Positions 43,719 to 51,853 of a stretch of DNA of 64,000 bases are shown one piece after another (position 1 is the first letter of the stretch; every line of letters starts with the position of its first letter). The notes under the pieces were generated by a model, which searched no databases, had not been told where the DNA came from, and was given only the letters and a program-made list of their open reading frames with translations. This stretch comes from Nitrososphaerota archaeon (GTDB lineage Archaea; Thermoproteota; Nitrososphaeria; Nitrososphaerales; Gagatemarchaeaceae): the NCBI GenBank assembly GCA_028867035.1, contig JAGWHB010000001.1:1-64000 (forward strand), given 5' to 3'. Both the position numbers and the translations under genes were made by a program.

Positions 43719-44858
43719 CTACTTCGTACCCGTGAGGCCCAGCGACTGGGAGACCGGAGCGGACAGTTCGTTCCCAAGTAGCTTCAGCCTCCCCTTGACG
43801 AACTCCAGACTGAGTTCTTCTCCCGTGTCGTCGGCAGGCAGTCCTGATCCGATTCTCTTCACTAGGACCCTGTAGACTGGGCCCATGATGTGGAGGACCT
43901 TGTCGAGGATCTCGCGGCACTTCAGGCTGTCCAACGACTGTTCTCCGTCCAAGGTCAGGCTTAGAAGCCCCACCTTCCTCTTCGAGAGGTCCGACAGCTC
44001 TGCGACAAGCTCCCCGGCGGCCCGTCTCAGGGAAGCGATGTCGACGAAGGCGACGAGGGACGGGTCGTTCATGACGTTCACTGCCTGGATCTGGTCGCTA
44101 TACTCCAAACCGACGAATCCGTCCTCTTGACTCCCTGAGGTGACCACCTTGATCTTGGCGCCGTTTCCTGACTTGTCGAAGTTCGCCCGGAGCTTTCCTC
44201 CGGAGGCTTCGGCGTCTGCGAGCACGTACTGGTCGAGCCTCTCGAAGCCCGGCACCCTGGTCTTGCTCAACAGCGCCCTGGAGAACCTCACTGGAACTCT
44301 GAGCTCATACCCAATCTGCGAGAGGATGAAAGGTTGGTGGAAGAATCGTGAGTTTTGCGAGGCCAGCCTGAAATCGTATTGGATGTTTCCTTCGCACTCG
44401 TTCTTCGACTTCGCTTCGTAGACGCCGTCCGAGAGCTTGACCTGTACGACGCTCTCAACTATGGGGAGAGGATCAGATGCGAAGTAGGCTTCAAGGCTCT
44501 TGAGGGCCTTGTCCCTTTCGCTCGATGCGGCGTTCCTGTAATCTTCAAGCTGCTGCTTGGCCCTCTTCTGGAGCTTGCTTTTCGCCTGCTCCTTCGCGGT
44601 TGAGAGGAAGCCCTGGACCTGCAGGGAAAGCTCTCTTAGGACGCTTTCCTGTTCGACCTTCATCGAAGCCAGAAGGTTCGAGAGCTCTTCGGTCTGGGCC
44701 TCCAGTTTGTTGAGAGCTGTCTCGAGGTCCCCTTCCACGTTCCTGGTGAGCTCGTCCAACTCTTTGGCGTGGTCGGCGGACCTGACCGCGTCGAACAAGT
44801 GAGTGACGGTCTGCTTCAGCGAAGCAGCGGACCCGGCGGATTCCATTCGCATATTCAC
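43719..44858 (-). CDS. Coiled-coil protein, unknown function
   Basis: In the 379-aa protein, residues 10-125 form a long coiled coil (LDELTRNVEGDLETALNKLEAQTEELSNLLASM...). Residues 130-379 are a mixed alpha/beta domain with no hydrophobic span. This shape (coiled coil plus globular domain) suggests a scaffold or a cytoskeleton- or DNA-linked protein. No domain is recognised. The GTG start has ATG codons 2 and 4 codons further in. Confidence 0.55.
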   Translation of the reverse strand: MNMRMESAGSAASLKQTVTHLFDAVRSADHAKELDELTRNVEGDLETALNKLEAQTEELSNLLASMKVEQESVLRELSLQVQGFLSTAKEQAKSKLQKRAKQQLEDYRNAASSERDKALKSLEAYFASDPLPIVESVVQVKLSDGVYEAKSKNECEGNIQYDFRLASQNSRFFHQPFILSQIGYELRVPVRFSRALLSKTRVPGFERLDQYVLADAEASGGKLRANFDKSGNGAKIKVVTSGSQEDGFVGLEYSDQIQAVNVMNDPSLVAFVDIASLRRAAGELVAELSDLSKRKVGLLSLTLDGEQSLDSLKCREILDKVLHIMGPVYRVLVKRIGSGLPADDTGEELSLEFVKGRLKLLGNELSAPVSQSLGLTGTK

Positions 44859-44944
44859 CCTGTCGTCGGGCTTTAACCGTTTGGTGCCCCTTGGACGTGC
44901 AAACCCAATGGAGAAATACTCCCGTCCGGCCGTAACCGTACCCC

Positions 44945-45427
44945 TTGACGAGCGAGGAGGCCAGTGGTGACGACATGCTGGACAGACTCATGTTGGAAAT
45001 CAAGGCCATCGCGCTTCTGTACGGCGATGAAACAGATCTCCGTGGGAGGCTCGAAAACAAGATCACAGAGTCCCATGATGAAAACATCAGGAAGTTTGTC
45101 AGGGCTTTACAGAACAAGAAATCCGGCGGCGCTGGGAGGCTGCTGGCGATCGCCCTGGGGGAGCTTCTGATGGCCTCTCTCTTGGTACTGGCAGGAGCGG
45201 TCGTGCTCGTGCCGACTGTTGTCGGAGTGAACACCCTGTCGGGGTTGGTTCAGTACTTCGCGGCGCGCTTGTCGGAAGGTCAGGGCGGGACTATCCTTTC
45301 GCCTTACCTTGCCTTCATTGAATTCGTCGTTGGGGCGATATTGGTCCTCACCGCATTTTTCGCCCTGCGTGAAGCCGCTTCAAACCTGAAAGAGGCCGGC
45401 CTGACGGTGAGGTCAGGCGAGTACTAG
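44945..45427 (+). CDS. Two-helix membrane protein
   Basis: 160 aa from TTG. The N-terminal soluble helices (LDRLMLEIKAIALLYGDETDLRGRLENKI) are followed by two spans (LLAIALGELLMASLLVLAGAVVLVPTVVG and LAFIEFVVGAILVLTAFFALREA). It overlaps the next gene by 1 nt (TAGTG), so it may be an accessory subunit of the permease downstream. Confidence 0.6.
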   Translation: MTSEEASGDDMLDRLMLEIKAIALLYGDETDLRGRLENKITESHDENIRKFVRALQNKKSGGAGRLLAIALGELLMASLLVLAGAVVLVPTVVGVNTLSGLVQYFAARLSEGQGGTILSPYLAFIEFVVGAILVLTAFFALREAASNLKEAGLTVRSGEY

Positions 45428-47271
45428 TGCATACGGTGAAACCTAGGGTCAGATCGGTTGCGCTGGCCCTCAAAGTAATCGGGTTCATCGTAGGTATCCT
45501 CGCCCTGGCGCTTTCGCTCGGCTATGTTTTCGACGAGCTCACGTTCCTCGCGGGGGTGGGAAACACGGACATGGGGGACGTGATTGTCGTCCTCGCGGCA
45601 GTTTCCCTCGCCCTCTCCGGGAGCGCGCTGGTGGCTCAACTCCCAGAGTCGTTCTGGGCGAGGTTCCGGAAGCTCCCCGAGGTGGTCGGGAAGAGGAGGC
45701 CCGTCTACGGTTTCGGCACCATGTTGGCCATAGGTGTAGGAGCGACCCTTGGCTCCCCCCTGTTCATCCTCATACCTGAGAGCATCATCCAGTATGAAGT
45801 GGTGTCGGTGGCGTCGCTTCTCCTGGCGACTGCGCTCTCGGTCGCGATGGCGAAGGTCTATGCGGACATGTACAGGGTCTCCAAGGAGCTCGGGATGGAA
45901 GGGATAGGCGGGCCGTCATTCACGAAGATGGCCGTCGGCACGCGCAGCGTGAGATACTTCGTCTCGAGGCTCTCGATGTGGGTTTCGAACACCGCTCTTG
46001 CGGCGTACACGAAAATCGTCTTCCTGATCTTCGTCCTGGACCCGTCCTACCTGCCGGCCATACTGGCCGGGTATGGGTTGAGCCCGTTACTCAGCACTGT
46101 TGTGGTCTACACGGTGGCGGGGGCTTTCGTGGCCTGGACGATATTGAACATACTATTCGAGCAGAGGTATCTGAGGGTCCTCGGGGTTTTCCAGGTCTTG
46201 ATGACGACTGCCTTGCTTCTGATACTCGTCTACCACAGCTTTGTGCTCGGGGGGGTAGGAGGATGGAATCTGACAGGACTGTTCAACACTTCGTTGGGGA
46301 GCAGCTGGGTCTCCGCGCTTGTCATCAACACAGGATATCTCTACCTCCTGTTCTTCGGCTTCCAGGAAATTCAATCACTGGAAAGAGATTCGGTGGAGAA
46401 GTCCGCAATACCCATCTTGTCTTGGGTCAAGAAGGGGTTCACCGTTGAGAGAGAGGTATACTTCGGGGCGGCAATGGTCCTCAGCGTCGTGGTGGCCGCT
46501 TCAGTCAACATTCTCTATGGTCTGGCTGTTTACTCATCCCATGGCTTAACGACCCCCATCACCGGGTCGGCAATACCGGCTCTCTTTCTGGCCAGGAGCC
46601 TCCTGGGCCCAGGCCAGGAGCTGCTGATTGCAGTGGCGTTTCTTATTGCCACCGTGACCACATTCGTCCCCGCTTTCCTTGCCGCCGCGAGGCATCTGGG
46701 TGCTCTGGGTGAGGATGGGTACATGCCGAGGTCCCTGGCCAACCTTTCTTGGGTGTTCACGCTGGTGGCGATCTTCCTGCTTGCAATTGGGAACCAAAAC
46801 TTCTTGGTCAACATAACGGACTTCATGGTTCTTGTGAGTCTGGGCATTATCAGCCTGTCAGCGATGTGGATGAGAAAGAGGCCCGCTCAGGCCGGGGGCA
46901 TCGGAAAGGGCCTCCCCCTCGTTGTCGGCGTCGGCTGTTTCATATTCGGAGGCGCGGTCTACTTCATCGACCCGTCGGTCGTCGTGTTCGGTTCCGTCGC
47001 GGTGATCTTCGCCTACCTCATATTCGACATCCTGGAGCTGGGGACCCTGGGTGCACAGCTATTCCTTTCCGTCTTTGGATTCACCTCGATCCTGATGCTG
47101 AGCGCCTTTGGCCACACAGAGTACGCAGGAGGGATACTAGGATTCATCACCCGTCCCGTCGGGGCCGACCCCAACGCCCTGTTGTTCTGGGGCTTGGTGG
47201 TTTCATCTGTTCTCCTGGCGGCCAACGTTCTGCTCGACGTGAAGGTGCTTAGGAGAACCTCGCTCAGATGA
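45427..47271 (+). CDS. APC-superfamily permease (amino-acid transporter-like)
   Basis: The 614-aa protein has about 14 hydrophobic spans. FGTMLAIGVGATLGSPLFILIPESI is the first-helix 'G-x-G' unwound segment of APC transporters, and FGFQEIQSLERDSVEKSAIPILSWVKKG corresponds to the later cytoplasmic loop. It is longer than usual APC proteins (about 450 aa) because of added helices at both ends. Substrate is unknown; amino acids are likely, and histidine uptake for the hut genes is possible but unsupported. Confidence 0.75.
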   Translation: MHTVKPRVRSVALALKVIGFIVGILALALSLGYVFDELTFLAGVGNTDMGDVIVVLAAVSLALSGSALVAQLPESFWARFRKLPEVVGKRRPVYGFGTMLAIGVGATLGSPLFILIPESIIQYEVVSVASLLLATALSVAMAKVYADMYRVSKELGMEGIGGPSFTKMAVGTRSVRYFVSRLSMWVSNTALAAYTKIVFLIFVLDPSYLPAILAGYGLSPLLSTVVVYTVAGAFVAWTILNILFEQRYLRVLGVFQVLMTTALLLILVYHSFVLGGVGGWNLTGLFNTSLGSSWVSALVINTGYLYLLFFGFQEIQSLERDSVEKSAIPILSWVKKGFTVEREVYFGAAMVLSVVVAASVNILYGLAVYSSHGLTTPITGSAIPALFLARSLLGPGQELLIAVAFLIATVTTFVPAFLAAARHLGALGEDGYMPRSLANLSWVFTLVAIFLLAIGNQNFLVNITDFMVLVSLGIISLSAMWMRKRPAQAGGIGKGLPLVVGVGCFIFGGAVYFIDPSVVVFGSVAVIFAYLIFDILELGTLGAQLFLSVFGFTSILMLSAFGHTEYAGGILGFITRPVGADPNALLFWGLVVSSVLLAANVLLDVKVLRRTSLR

Positions 47272-47495
47272 GGGATGCATTGTGGAGGCCGAATGTCAAC
47301 ACGATAAGGTTCACTTTGGCTTCTAGGAGACATGGGCCGGAAAAGGCTCAGATTAGAAGGAATCCCAATCTCCCGGAGAGTGCCGGCTCTGACCGTTGCG
47401 AGCGGCCTCTTCAACAAGGGGTTAACGAACCTAATTCGAACTCGAGAAAATAGAAGCGTGAAACGCATTTAAGGTCCAAAGTCGAATAGTATTCC
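47272..47495. other. Intergenic spacer
   Basis: Contains a TATA-like CATTTAAGG (about 47467) suited to the gene at 47496. A 61-codon plus frame is compositionally random. TGGGCCGGAA at 47333-47342 matches 10 nt of the tRNA-Ile 3' end but goes no further, so it is not treated as an attachment site. Confidence 0.4.
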
Positions 47496-47954
47496 ATGAA
47501 ACCCGCACGGAAAGGCGCGAAGCCCGCCGAGAGCAGCACCGCGATAGGCGAGAGCAAGGGATTCACGGAAGAGGAAAAGGCCGCGATGAGAGAAGCCGTC
47601 CTGGAACGCAAGAGGGGCACGGAAGACGGGGAGAGCGCCGTGCTCACGAAGATAGCGGAGATGGCGGAGCCGGACCGCTCCATGGCCAGGCGGTTTCATG
47701 CCATCGTCAAAGCTAGCGCGCCGGGCCTCACTCCTAGAACTTGGTACGGGATGCCCGCGTATTCCAAAGACGACAAGGTAGTCTGCTTCTTCCAAGCAGC
47801 GGCGAAATTCAAGGCCAGGTACGCCACGCTCGGCTTCAGCGATAAGGCCGACCTCGACGAAGGCGCCATGTGGCCGGTCGTCTACGCACTGCGGGAACTG
47901 ACTCCCGTCGAAGAGGCGAAGATTGTCGCGCTCTTGAAGAAAGCTGTGAGGTAG
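47496..47954 (+). CDS. DUF1801/YdhG-like protein
   Basis: The 152-aa product has a basic, disordered first 45 residues. The C-terminal part has [47 protein letters not shown], the DUF1801 pattern (WYGMPAY). Members are small proteins of unclear role, sometimes called iron-uptake-related. ATG start with TATA about 27 nt upstream. Confidence 0.75.
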   Translation: MKPARKGAKPAESSTAIGESKGFTEEEKAAMREAVLERKRGTEDGESAVLTKIAEMAEPDRSMARRFHAIVKASAPGLTPRTWYGMPAYSKDDKVVCFFQAAAKFKARYATLGFSDKADLDEGAMWPVVYALRELTPVEEAKIVALLKKAVR

Positions 47955-48001
47955 GGACCAGGCAGTCCACCAAGTATCAGAACCAATCTGGATGAAACGG
48001 A

Positions 48002-48016
48002 TGGGCCGGAAGGGAT
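48002..48016 (+). repeat. att site, distal copy (tRNA-Ile 3'-end fragment)
   Basis: Exact 15-base copy of the tRNA-Ile 3' terminus. Flanking bases diverge on both sides (GCAATTA follows here, TCGAACC in the tRNA). Confidence 0.75.
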
Positions 48017-48153
48017 GCAATTAATTATTTAGGCGAATCCCATATCTACTGGGCTCTTCGCCGCCAGCGCCATGTTTCATTGCCGGACAGTTAGAACTCG
48101 GCCCTCGAGGGAATGATGACTAATAAATCAGGAGACTCGTCCTGAAACAAGGA

Positions 48154-48444
48154 ATGAAGCGAATGCCAGCGATAATCATGGCAATCGTATTGGCATCAGC
48201 AACGGCATTTCTCACTGCCCCACTCCTCTATAGACCGATTTCTGTCATCCTTTGTCGGCCGTCGGTAGAGAGCGGCGCTCCTGCATTTTGTTCAAGCACT
48301 CTAGCTGCAACCTACGAGTCTCTAAGTTGCGCAGTCTTCGGCGCCGGCGTGACTCTTGACAATTGGACGGCAGGGATTACCAGCGGTGTGGGTAAGTGGT
48401 CCTATCACATAGGTTGCCCTCCTTCGGCTTTCTACCTGCCGTAA
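48154..48444 (+). CDS. Small secreted protein, element cargo
   Basis: The 96-aa product has a clear signal peptide (MKRMPAIIMAIVLASATAFLTAPLL) and a short exported domain with five cysteines (LCRPS, FCSST, LSCAV, IGCPP region), consistent with disulfide bonds. A TATA-like CTAATAAATC (about 48119-48128) lies 26-35 nt upstream. No family is recognised; low GC supports foreign origin. Confidence 0.5.
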   Translation: MKRMPAIIMAIVLASATAFLTAPLLYRPISVILCRPSVESGAPAFCSSTLAATYESLSCAVFGAGVTLDNWTAGITSGVGKWSYHIGCPPSAFYLP

Positions 48445-48522
48445 CCCCGACAGTTTGAGATATGGAAACTCCGCCCATGGTCCTCCAAATGTTTATATTC
48501 ATGAGAACTATTCTTATTTCTT

Positions 48523-48999
48523 ATGCAAAGCCGCAGGACATGGGCGGTGGCGATCGTTGGCCTACTACTCCTGTCCTGGACCGGCGCGTTCGTAGCTGAA
48601 TCGGTTGCTTCCAGCTTGCGGGCCCCACCTCAGGCTGGACAGGACGGTCTGACTGGCCCTCCATTTCAGATTCTTTTGAATGGTTCATTGACGTACCAGA
48701 GATACAACGTTTCTGCGGGACAGCTCGTTGTTCTTCTTGTCGGCATAAAATCCTCAGAGCCACTCCTGCTTGACTTGAGTGTCATTGGTCCGGGGGCTAA
48801 CGGGGCACTTCCACCGGGAATCGTAATGTCTAGTCTCCCTAGCAACGTAACAACTCCTGTTTTGAATCTGCCTCTCTCGCTTGCGCTGGACAAGGGGCTT
48901 TCCCCAGGTCTTTACCACTTCGAAATCAGCGCGCAAACAAAGGAAGGGAGCGAAACCGTTGGATTCCTGGCTGGGTTCGACTTGATCGTACATGGTTAG
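48523..48999 (+). CDS. Secreted beta-sandwich-like protein, element cargo
   Basis: The 158-aa product has a signal peptide (RRTWAVAIVGLLLLSWTGAFVAES) and then a beta-rich domain (SLTYQRYNVSAGQLVVLLVGI...GLYHFEISAQTKEGSETVGFLAGFDLIV) with several N-x-S/T sites. GTTTATATTC (about 48490-48499) is the TATA box. It overlaps the following secreted-protein gene by 8 nt. Confidence 0.6.
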   Translation: MQSRRTWAVAIVGLLLLSWTGAFVAESVASSLRAPPQAGQDGLTGPPFQILLNGSLTYQRYNVSAGQLVVLLVGIKSSEPLLLDLSVIGPGANGALPPGIVMSSLPSNVTTPVLNLPLSLALDKGLSPGLYHFEISAQTKEGSETVGFLAGFDLIVHG

Positions 49000-49693
49000 C
49001 AAATTGAAGAACTATGTCCCATTGTACGTCGGTGTTCTCTTCATAATTGTGCTAATAGGAGGACCCTCTCCCGTCTTCGCCCAGAGTAGTTGGTTTGGCG
49101 GCGGCTACTATTCGATATCGGGAAACACAGGAAACTGGGTCAATTCGGACACCCCACCTGTGCTCTCCGGTGCCGCTCTGTTTCAGACATTCATGTGGCA
49201 AGGCGCCTACACCAATACGAACATGTTTTTCCAAGAATTATTCCAGATGTATAACGGAGGAGGGTACTATGGGTGGTTGCTTCAATTTGTCAGCTTCTAT
49301 TCGAATGGCAACGTCGATGTACATCAATACACAAACGTAGCCCAGCCACCCGGTTGCACCGAACAGTACATTCAGTATTTTCAGTCAGGAGGTAGTATAT
49401 TCAGCGCTGCTGAAGGGGTACAGTCAAGCGGGTGCTCGGCGTGGGTCGAGCAGTATACGTTCAGTGACACGAATTATGGGAGTGTTATGACGCAGGATTA
49501 CGCTTATCTTGAATCGCATGATTTCACCTGTAGCGATTTTCAAGGGTTGGGTACCCTCCATTTCACCTATGGGACTTACCAGGTGAATGGTAACTCCTAT
49601 GGGTATCCGAATTATTCACCCTATTATCCGAGCATTAACTGTTGGTCGGTCTCGGCAGGCTACAGGTACGCTACGGTTGCTTACACTGGTTGA
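48992..49693 (+). CDS. Secreted Tyr/Gly/Asn-rich protein, element cargo
   Basis: The 233-aa product has a signal peptide (LYVGVLFIIVLIGGPSPVFA) and a mature part very rich in Y, G, N, S and F (WFGGGYYSISGNTGNWVN) with four cysteines and no charged runs. Aromatic-rich exported proteins of this sort suggest a carbohydrate-binding or peptidase-like beta fold; I cannot name one. It is translationally coupled to the gene before it, so the two probably act together outside the cell. Confidence 0.6.
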   Translation: MVSKLKNYVPLYVGVLFIIVLIGGPSPVFAQSSWFGGGYYSISGNTGNWVNSDTPPVLSGAALFQTFMWQGAYTNTNMFFQELFQMYNGGGYYGWLLQFVSFYSNGNVDVHQYTNVAQPPGCTEQYIQYFQSGGSIFSAAEGVQSSGCSAWVEQYTFSDTNYGSVMTQDYAYLESHDFTCSDFQGLGTLHFTYGTYQVNGNSYGYPNYSPYYPSINCWSVSAGYRYATVAYTG

Positions 49694-50320
49694 TTCTGAA
49701 CAGTAAGAACAAAGGAATCATCAGGCCCAGTCGATATGGGGACATCTCTTCAATAGTGTGTGCGCTAGAACAAATTCCCTTCAGTTAGAATCGCTAAATC
49801 CTCCTTGCCTTCCTTGCCCTTTAGTCGAGCTCGCGTGGTGGGCGCCCTGAGCAGCGCCATCCCTTCGCACCGCTCCAAGGCAAGTTCACCGCTTTGCAGG
49901 TCTCCGTTGCCTCCATGCTCCCGGCCCGAAATCGAATTGACAGCCTTTCCTTCGGTTAACTGGAGAATCACCGATAAGAAAAACGGGAAGGTATACTCCT
50001 CCTTTCAGGGGTACACCTACCAAAATCCCTTCCCTTTCCAATCAGAGCTCATTCCTCTCCCCCCTCCCTGGCGAGCCCACACCAGCCGACACCCCCCGAG
50101 CGAACAAGGTGAGCGAAGGCCCCGCTTCGAGGCGGGGTGAGGGCGAAGTACGAGCGAGGAGCAAAGAGGGGGGAGGGAGCCCCGAAGGGGCGGAAGGCCG
50201 TGAGGAGTGAAGGAGCGAAGCGACAGAGCGACGGACACGGCGAGCGGAGCGAGGGAGTGAATTTGCTCCGAAGCGATGGACGAGCCCGAAGGGCGGCGGC
50301 TGGTATGGGCGAGCCTCTAT
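49694..50320. other. Element non-coding segment with purine-rich GAGCGA repeats
   Basis: From about 50095 to 50310 the plus strand is built from variants of GAGCGAAG/GAGCGAGG/GAGCGACGG, with a hairpin CCCCGC-6-GCGGGG (50121-50138). The left part has a weak 68-codon minus-strand frame (49765-49971, GTG start) downstream of the recombinase, which I do not call as a gene. The repeats could be recombinase arm-sites, an origin remnant or a structured RNA. Confidence 0.45.
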
Positions 50321-51610
50321 TCAGAACGGAACCTTGACTATCGCCCCGCCGTCGGGGAGGGAGGCCACATACTCGTATCCCTGGCCGATGTACGACCTGA
50401 CCTCTTGGATTGGTATTACCTTCTGCCTCGAACCGTTGTTGGCCATCATCCCTGCCAGCTTCTGCCTCACCAGGTTTTGAAGTTCCTCGTTGCTCATCTC
50501 GTCCAGCTTCATCTTCTCCATCTCATCTTGCTGGAACCCCGCCACAAGTAAGAATTGTTCTTTGAAGGTGTGCTTGATCTGCTCCTCGGTGGCTGACTCT
50601 GCCTTCGTTGAAAGGAGGGGCTCGCACTTCTTGTAAGCCTCTCTCATCTCCTCTATCATGGTCGGCGGGAGCCTGCCCTTGTTCGTCGAATACCTGGCCT
50701 CGATGTCCCCTTTGTGCCCCATCAGGAACTGGAGGTATGGGTGTGAGATGTATCCCTTCGACTCTGCCACAATCATACCAGTGTCGCAATAGGCTCTGAG
50801 GACGTAAGGCCTCCACGTGAAACCGGCCTTGATTATGGCCTCCTTGACGTCCCTGGTTACGAGGGTGGTCCTCAGAAAGCGGTTCTTCCTCACTCCTCTT
50901 GGGTCGAATGCCAAAAGAGGACTCTGCGGCGTTAGTTTCTCTCCCTGCTTCACTCTCTCGTGAAGAGACTCCTGAATGTAGTCTATCGCCTCGCTCCCTA
51001 CGAACGTAAAGTATGGGTGTCTTGCCTTGCTCAAGGCTCTCCTCACAAGCAGGATGGTGGGAACCTTCTCGAATTTGACGCCGCTGGCCGACACTTTTGC
51101 CTCAGTCAAGTCTTCAAGCCTGATTCCGTCAGTTCCGAGATAGTCCCCGAGGCTCTCAGGCCTTAATCCGCTGAACGCTATCATGGCTATGGAGACCCTC
51201 CCTCTCGGACTTGCCATCCTGAGGATCTTGGAAAGCTCATCCTTGCTTGGGACTCTCTCGTTGGCAATCGTAGGTGTATCTGAGCTTCCTTTGATGTTCA
51301 CCTTCAGCTTGACTTCGAGGTTGTTGTATGAAGTCCACGAGAGGATTACCTTCTTGAACCGTTCGATGTAGGAGCCCGCCTTCCCCTCCCTCTCCATCCT
51401 CCTGATGAAGTCGGTGAATCCGTCCCGAAACCTCTTCGAGTGCGCTTGTATAAGTATCCTCTTCGGTGACGTCTCGGCTAGCTCGCAGTACAATCCCAGG
51501 GTCCTCAGATACACAGTCGCGGTTATGACCGACTTGGCTTCGAGATTCTCGTACCACCGCCTAACGTCTTGGTCTTCAAGAAGGTGTCTGTACTTGCTAC
51601 CTGTGGGCAT
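50321..51610 (-). CDS. Archaeal tyrosine recombinase (integrase)
   Basis: The 429-aa product has an N-terminal SAM-like core-binding domain (about 15-110, with TATVYLRTLGLYCELAETSP). The catalytic domain has MIAFSGLRPESLGDYL (first Arg, residue 150), WRPYVLRAYCDT (box II Arg), FLMGHKGDIEARYS (His-x-x-x, then Tyr in RYS). A C-terminal extension of about 110 residues is helical. The gene is intact, not split by the att site, unlike SSV-type integrases. Its 5' end lies 53 nt from the tRNA att copy. ATG at 51610. Confidence 0.88.
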   Translation of the reverse strand: MPTGSKYRHLLEDQDVRRWYENLEAKSVITATVYLRTLGLYCELAETSPKRILIQAHSKRFRDGFTDFIRRMEREGKAGSYIERFKKVILSWTSYNNLEVKLKVNIKGSSDTPTIANERVPSKDELSKILRMASPRGRVSIAMIAFSGLRPESLGDYLGTDGIRLEDLTEAKVSASGVKFEKVPTILLVRRALSKARHPYFTFVGSEAIDYIQESLHERVKQGEKLTPQSPLLAFDPRGVRKNRFLRTTLVTRDVKEAIIKAGFTWRPYVLRAYCDTGMIVAESKGYISHPYLQFLMGHKGDIEARYSTNKGRLPPTMIEEMREAYKKCEPLLSTKAESATEEQIKHTFKEQFLLVAGFQQDEMEKMKLDEMSNEELQNLVRQKLAGMMANNGSRQKVIPIQEVRSYIGQGYEYVASLPDGGAIVKVPF

Positions 51611-51662
51611 AGCAGGACGTTAGAAGGGCTGGTCTAATAAAGGATTCTCTTAATATTCTAAG

Positions 51663-51677
51663 TGGGCCGGAAGGGAT
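51663..51677 (+). repeat. att site, tRNA-proximal copy
   Basis: The last 15 bases of the tRNA-Ile gene (minus strand), identical to 48002-48016; the element lies between them. Confidence 0.75.
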
Positions 51678-51757
51678 TCGAACCCTCGGCCTCCCGATTA
51701 TCAGTCGGGTGCTCTAGCCAAGCTGCTCCCCCAGTATGGGGTCTGAGCTACCAGCCC
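51663..51757 (-). tRNA. tRNA-Ile (GAT) with an intron in the D-loop
   Basis: On the minus strand: acceptor GGGCTGG/CCGGCCC, D-stem GCTC/GAGC, anticodon arm CCCGA-CTGATAA-TCGGG (GAT), T-arm GAGGG-TTCGAAT-CCCTT, discriminator A. Between G15 and the rest of the D-loop are 20 extra bases (51723-51742; the exact cut is ambiguous by 3 nt because CAG repeats). They contain a CCCC-ATACT-GGGG hairpin. Removing them gives a normal 75-nt tRNA. D-loop introns are unusual; the canonical site is 37/38. The 3' end is the att site of the element. Confidence 0.85.
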
Positions 51758-51853
51758 AAGAACCGGGGGCGATGGCAATCCTCTATAAGCGTGCTAGCCA
51801 TGTTGGGAAAATCCGGGTGTTCGGACTTGTCGGCCGGTGATTCTCTGGCGTAA

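Larger units (their letters stand above)
48002..51677. mobile_element. 3.66-kb integrative element in tRNA-Ile
   Basis: A 15-bp direct repeat TGGGCCGGAAGGGAT occurs at 48002-48016 and at 51663-51677. The second copy is the 3' end of the tRNA-Ile gene. Between them lie a tyrosine recombinase (next to the tRNA), three predicted secreted-protein genes and a 0.6-kb non-coding segment. The left half is visibly AT-richer than the chromosome. This is the arrangement left by site-specific integration into a tRNA 3' end with the target restored. No replication gene is present, so it is a minimal or satellite-like island. Confidence 0.8.

Noticed and set aside
47333..47342. Third copy of the att core (TGGGCCGGAA)
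   Set aside because: Only 10 nt match; many tRNA acceptor ends here share GGGCCGG, so chance is likely.
49765..49971. 68-codon minus-strand frame downstream of the recombinase
   Set aside because: GTG start without ribosome site or TATA, no recognisable fold; left as part of the non-coding segment.
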